DNA from: an uncultured Alphaproteobacteria bacterium
GTDB taxonomy: Bacteria; Pseudomonadota; Alphaproteobacteria; Rs-D84
NCBI GenBank assembly: GCA_944390225.1
Contig: CALXPB010000009.1
Location: 1 to 34,660 of the forward strand
Direction of reading: 5' to 3'
DNA: 34,660 nucleotides
Each line of letters starts with the position of its first letter. Position 1 is the stretch's first letter. The position numbers and the translations under genes are program-made. The notes under the pieces are model-generated. The model saw only the letters and a list, made by a program, of their open reading frames with translations. It was not told the DNA's origin and ran no database searches. Shown here in pieces: positions 32,826-34,660 of the stretch.

Positions 32826-33476
32826 TTAGTCGTTTTGTTTTATGAAGCAGTTTCTTAAATTCTTCCAAAAATTAATTTTACTTTTACCATTCTCAAAATC
32901 TTGTTTTTTACCGTTACTTCTATAAATATATAAATCACGAAGTTTTTTATAAGTGTTCACTTTTGCAAACTCTTGTGGTGTTAAAATAGCAGTAATACGG
33001 TGCGGTACAACCTCCCCATCAAAATAAAAGTTAATGATATTACCGACTTGAATATCTGATTTAATATATCTTAATTCTTTACGTCCTGGGTCAAATGCAC
33101 GCAATTTACCGTTTTTATTATATACAGCAATAATCTGATGTCCGCTTATGATACGTTCTTTTCTACCGCTTGTGCGGTCTTGCTCTGCGTCATTTAAGTT
33201 TTTTTCACGTGCAGTCGTTAAAACGACATGTTTTAAGCCTGCCTCCGTTGCAAGTTTAGAAAAAACTTTTGATATTCCTGTGCATCCTGCAACCGCACGC
33301 GGTATTCTTTGCTTTATGATATCATCGGCAGATAAAGAAAAATGCCAATCTATGCCGCTAACATTATGTTGCCGCATATAATTACTACGATTATTGGGGC
33401 CTGCCGCCTTATCAAACATAGCGTGCATTTTATCCAGTAAAGATTGAATTAATTCATCTTGATTCACGAAAGGCAT
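32826..33476 (-). CDS. Transglutaminase-fold (papain-like) protein
   Basis: 216 residues from the ATG at 33476. The core reads AVAGCTGISKVFSKLATEAG (Cys65), SGHQIIAVYN (His113) and LRAFDPGRKE (Asp129), the Cys-His-Asp order and spacing of transglutaminase-like cysteine hydrolases or proteases. No signal peptide is seen, so a cytoplasmic location is likely. The basic C-terminus is family-external. The reading frame extends upstream to 33560, but that stretch contains the preceding terminator and promoter; TGGTATAAT overlaps the ATG at 33476, and an in-frame GTG at 33467 lies at the predicted transcription start, so GTG may be the true leaderless start. Substrate unknown. Confidence 0.65.
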   Translation of the reverse strand: MPFVNQDELIQSLLDKMHAMFDKAAGPNNRSNYMRQHNVSGIDWHFSLSADDIIKQRIPRAVAGCTGISKVFSKLATEAGLKHVVLTTAREKNLNDAEQDRTSGRKERIISGHQIIAVYNKNGKLRAFDPGRKELRYIKSDIQVGNIINFYFDGEVVPHRITAILTPQEFAKVNTYKKLRDLYIYRSNGKKQDFENGKSKINFWKNLRNCFIKQND

Positions 33477-33502
33477 TATACCATAAAAAAATAAAAATTC
33501 AA
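33475..33502 (-). promoter_or_regulatory. Promoter of the transglutaminase-like gene
   Basis: TTGAAT (33497-33502), 16-base spacer and TATAAT (33475-33480, extended by TGG) on the minus strand, directly after a terminator. The predicted start (~33468) coincides with the GTG at 33467. Confidence 0.55.
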
Positions 33503-33525
33503 AAAAAACCGCCCGATTGGGCGGT
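33503..33525 (-). terminator. Intrinsic terminator after the 47-residue gene
   Basis: Stem ACCGCCC/GGGCGGT (33508-33514 with 33519-33525), loop GATT, T-run after it on the minus strand. Sequence-identical hairpin core to 34262-34279. Confidence 0.85.
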
Positions 33526-33531
33526 ATAATT

Positions 33532-33675
33532 TTATAATTTAACTTTTTTGATTTGACCATTTATAGAATAATAAACCGGCACCCCCGCGCGACGGGCTTT
33601 CTCTTGGGCTTTTCGAGTTCCACGATTGGCCAAACGTAGTATTTTTGCCGACAATTCATAATCATTTTTTGTCAT
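33532..33675 (-). CDS. Small zeta-kinase-associated protein (possible antitoxin), 47 residues
   Basis: MTKNDYELSAKILRLANRG begins a basic protein with RKAQEKARRAGVPVYYSING and ends IKKVKL. The A-R-x-A-G-V-P-V-x-Y-S-x-N-G pattern resembles short proteins commonly encoded next to zeta-toxin-like kinases in Proteobacteria; I recall this pairing from general knowledge and have not checked it. The start codon overlaps the end of the kinase frame by 14 bases, indicating translational coupling. A terminator follows the stop. It remains intact although the kinase has a nonsense codon. Confidence 0.65.
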   Translation of the reverse strand: MTKNDYELSAKILRLANRGTRKAQEKARRAGVPVYYSINGQIKKVKL

Positions 33676-34225
33676 ATTTTATACCCTTGTTAAATTTATT
33701 ATAGGTTGCCTCGTTCGTGATGTCAATATTTTCACCACGACCTTGGGCTATTGGCTCAAAATTATCTTCGCCATTATAGTATAATGCCCAATGTGATGCT
33801 CGCAATGCCGTTGGCCAAAAATTAGCCATACTACGTTCATATCTGCGTCGAACATCAGTTTCTGGAACATCGTGCCCACCAACCGCCACACGTTGTTTTA
33901 TACGCAATAAATTTTGTTCCACAGAATCCAAGAAAATATATATAAATATTATTTCATACTTTAACCGCTTGGCACGTTCCATAACACCAAAATGATACGC
34001 ACCAGATATTGTGGATTCCAAAACAATAGTATCACCAGCGACTAATAATTTATCCAATTTTTCTAATAAAATCCGTCCAGATTTTATTCCGATGGTATCT
34101 GAACGTTTTTTTGCGATCTAGTCCGCATTCAAAAAAGCAATTTTATCTTCTTTGACCAATTCATTGGCTAGCGTGGTTTTCCCACTGCCGTTTGGCCCGG
34201 CAATAATGTATAATTTCTTTGTCAT
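33662..34225 (-). pseudogene. Zeta-toxin-type P-loop kinase interrupted by an in-frame TAG
   Basis: One continuous frame of 187 codons reads MTKKLYIIAGPNGSGKTTLA (Walker A) at the start, FLNAD at 31-35, then TAG at codon 36 (34118-34120), followed in frame by IAKKRSD, IVLESTISG, the GGHDVPETDVRRRYERS segment and a kinase-like C-terminus. Zeta-family proteins usually have an acidic or other residue after NAD (for example NADEIA), so a single GAG-to-TAG change would explain the break. Zeta toxins phosphorylate UDP-GlcNAc. The split leaves no functional kinase unless the amber codon is read through or an internal start such as 34057 makes a fragment. The ATG at 34225 has TGGTATAAT ending 8 bases upstream. 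Confidence 0.8.
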
Positions 34226-34233
34226 AATGATGA

Positions 34234-34242
34234 ATTATACCA
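34234..34242 (-). promoter_or_regulatory. Extended -10 promoter of the zeta-like locus
   Basis: TGGTATAAT on the minus strand, 8 bases before the ATG at 34225, downstream of the 5S terminator. It predicts a leaderless mRNA. Confidence 0.5.
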
Positions 34243-34251
34243 TAAAAACCA

Positions 34252-34280
34252 CAAAAAGAAAACCGCCCGATTGGGCGGTT
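34252..34280 (-). terminator. Terminator of the 5S rRNA gene
   Basis: Stem AACCGCCC/GGGCGGTT (34261-34268 with 34273-34280), loop GATT, followed on the minus strand by TTCTTTTTG. It lies about 30 bases after the 5S 3' end. Confidence 0.85.
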
Positions 34281-34310
34281 AAAATTCGGTTTCCATGTCG
34301 GACTGGATTT

Positions 34311-34428
34311 ATTTTGGCGACGACCTACTCTTCCGTGGCTTAAGCCAAAGTACCATCGGCGATACGGAGTTTCCCTGTCTGGTTCGGAATGGAACAGAGG
34401 GTGACTTCCGCTCTATAATCACCAGAAT
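34311..34428 (-). rRNA. rrf: 5S ribosomal RNA
   Basis: On the minus strand the sequence shows TTCTGGTGATTATAGAGCGG at the 5' end, CATTCCGAACC in the loop C region, GATGGTACTTTGGCTTAAGCC, and GAGTAGGTCGTCGCCA near the 3' end. The two ends pair in helix I, which continues beyond the mature ends as a 17-bp stem (34303-34319 with 34420-34436), probably the processing stem. Mature ends are approximate. There is no 23S rRNA sequence in the 224 bases upstream; a promoter and a terminator flank the gene, so it is a separate unit. Confidence 0.93.
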
Positions 34429-34487
34429 AAATCCAGCGAACATTCGTAAATTCATTTCAAATCAACATGCTTTGAACTTACTCTTCA

Positions 34488-34516
34488 AGCATACGTCTGA
34501 CTTAACAAAAAGTCAA
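34488..34516 (-). promoter_or_regulatory. Promoter of the orphan 5S gene
   Basis: TTGACT (34511-34516), 17-base spacer and TATGCT (34488-34493) on the minus strand; the start near 34481 leaves a leader of about 50 bases before the 5S. Confidence 0.65.
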
Positions 34517-34550
34517 ACAAAAAGATAAAATGTCAACATCCGCGACATAA

Positions 34551-34660
34551 CTGCGCGCAGGCAACCATGAATTGGTAAAAGACGGAACCTGGGTCGGGAC
34601 GCCGGCCAAAATTAATTTCTGTTGCAACCAAGGATACCAGTACGATGCGCAAAACGGTAT
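34551..34660 (+). CDS. Possible partial coding frame at the right edge
   Basis: A 36-codon frame is open to the window end and includes LVKDGTWVGTPAKINFCCNQ then GYQYDAQNG. The C-C-x-x-G-Y-x-Y-x-A-x-x-G pattern resembles the Cys/Tyr/Gly repeats of the secreted protein at the left edge. It follows an in-frame TAA at 34548 and has no ATG, only TTG at 34572, so it could be a gene starting at TTG, a truncated remnant, or chance. A competing open frame exists on the minus strand. Confidence 0.25.
   Translation, partial: MRAGNHELVKDGTWVGTPAKINFCCNQGYQYDAQNG

Noticed and set aside
33477-33560. N-terminal extension of the transglutaminase-like protein to 33560
   Set aside because: This stretch contains the terminator of the upstream 47-residue gene and the promoter of this one.
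33662-34120. TAG reassigned to an amino acid
   Set aside because: The 172-residue gene at 11753 and the tsaC remnant end in TAG, and no second gene here needs TAG read-through; a nonsense mutation is simpler.
34437-34660. 3' end of a 23S rRNA gene upstream of the 5S
   Set aside because: No recognisable 23S sequence; instead a 5S promoter and a possible coding frame occupy the region.

Overview
The window looks like chromosomal DNA of an AT-rich, Gram-negative bacterium, most likely a host-associated alphaproteobacterium. Support comes from the peptidoglycan genes (mraY, ftsW, murG, a class A PBP), an outer-membrane PagL-like beta-barrel, a MliC-type lysozyme inhibitor, bL31/bL21/bL27, a pyruvate phosphate dikinase, and tandem VirB6-like genes of a kind best known from Rickettsiales. 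The lineage is inferred from gene content only. MliC and the lipid A-modifying PagL fit life in contact with an animal host.

Layout. 1-4626 (minus): a large secreted cysteine-rich repeat protein cut by the left edge, an acyl-ACP thioesterase, comF and a secreted OmpA-like protein. 4697-10472 (minus): murG, ftsW, mraY, mliC and a PBP1A-type gene, a fragmented cell-wall cluster with a terminator and a new promoter between mraY and ftsW. 10530-12271 (minus): a candidate small RNA, a SuhB-like protein that has lost its metal ligands, rpmE and an unknown gene. 12340-18958: five VirB6/TrbL-like polytopic membrane proteins, one on the minus strand and four in a tight plus-strand operon, with no other type IV secretion genes. 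18968-21803: uvrD/pcrA and dnaQ, divergent. 21814-27147 (minus): two long secreted paralogues with an identical Cys pattern and arginine/serine-rich N-termini, on either side of rplU-rpmA. 27317-30582: pagL-like (plus) and ppdK (minus), sharing a bidirectional terminator. 30714-34225: a decayed tsaC remnant, a 3-methyladenine glycosylase, three unknown small genes, a transglutaminase-fold protein, and a zeta-type kinase broken by an amber codon with an intact small partner gene. 34311-34428 (minus): a 5S rRNA with its own promoter and terminator, not attached to a 23S gene.

Several genes have an extended -10 box (TGnTATAAT or TGnTATACT) only 7-10 bases before the start codon and no Shine-Dalgarno sequence. 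Leaderless mRNAs may therefore be common here, beside ordinary SD-led genes.

The most unusual content is the five-paralogue VirB6-like cluster and a family of secreted proteins sharing an R-x-(V/I)-V-x-R motif. No CRISPR array, tRNA, transposase or complete phage module was seen. No gene-free stretch exceeds 300 bases; the longest (10473-10733) holds the candidate small RNA.
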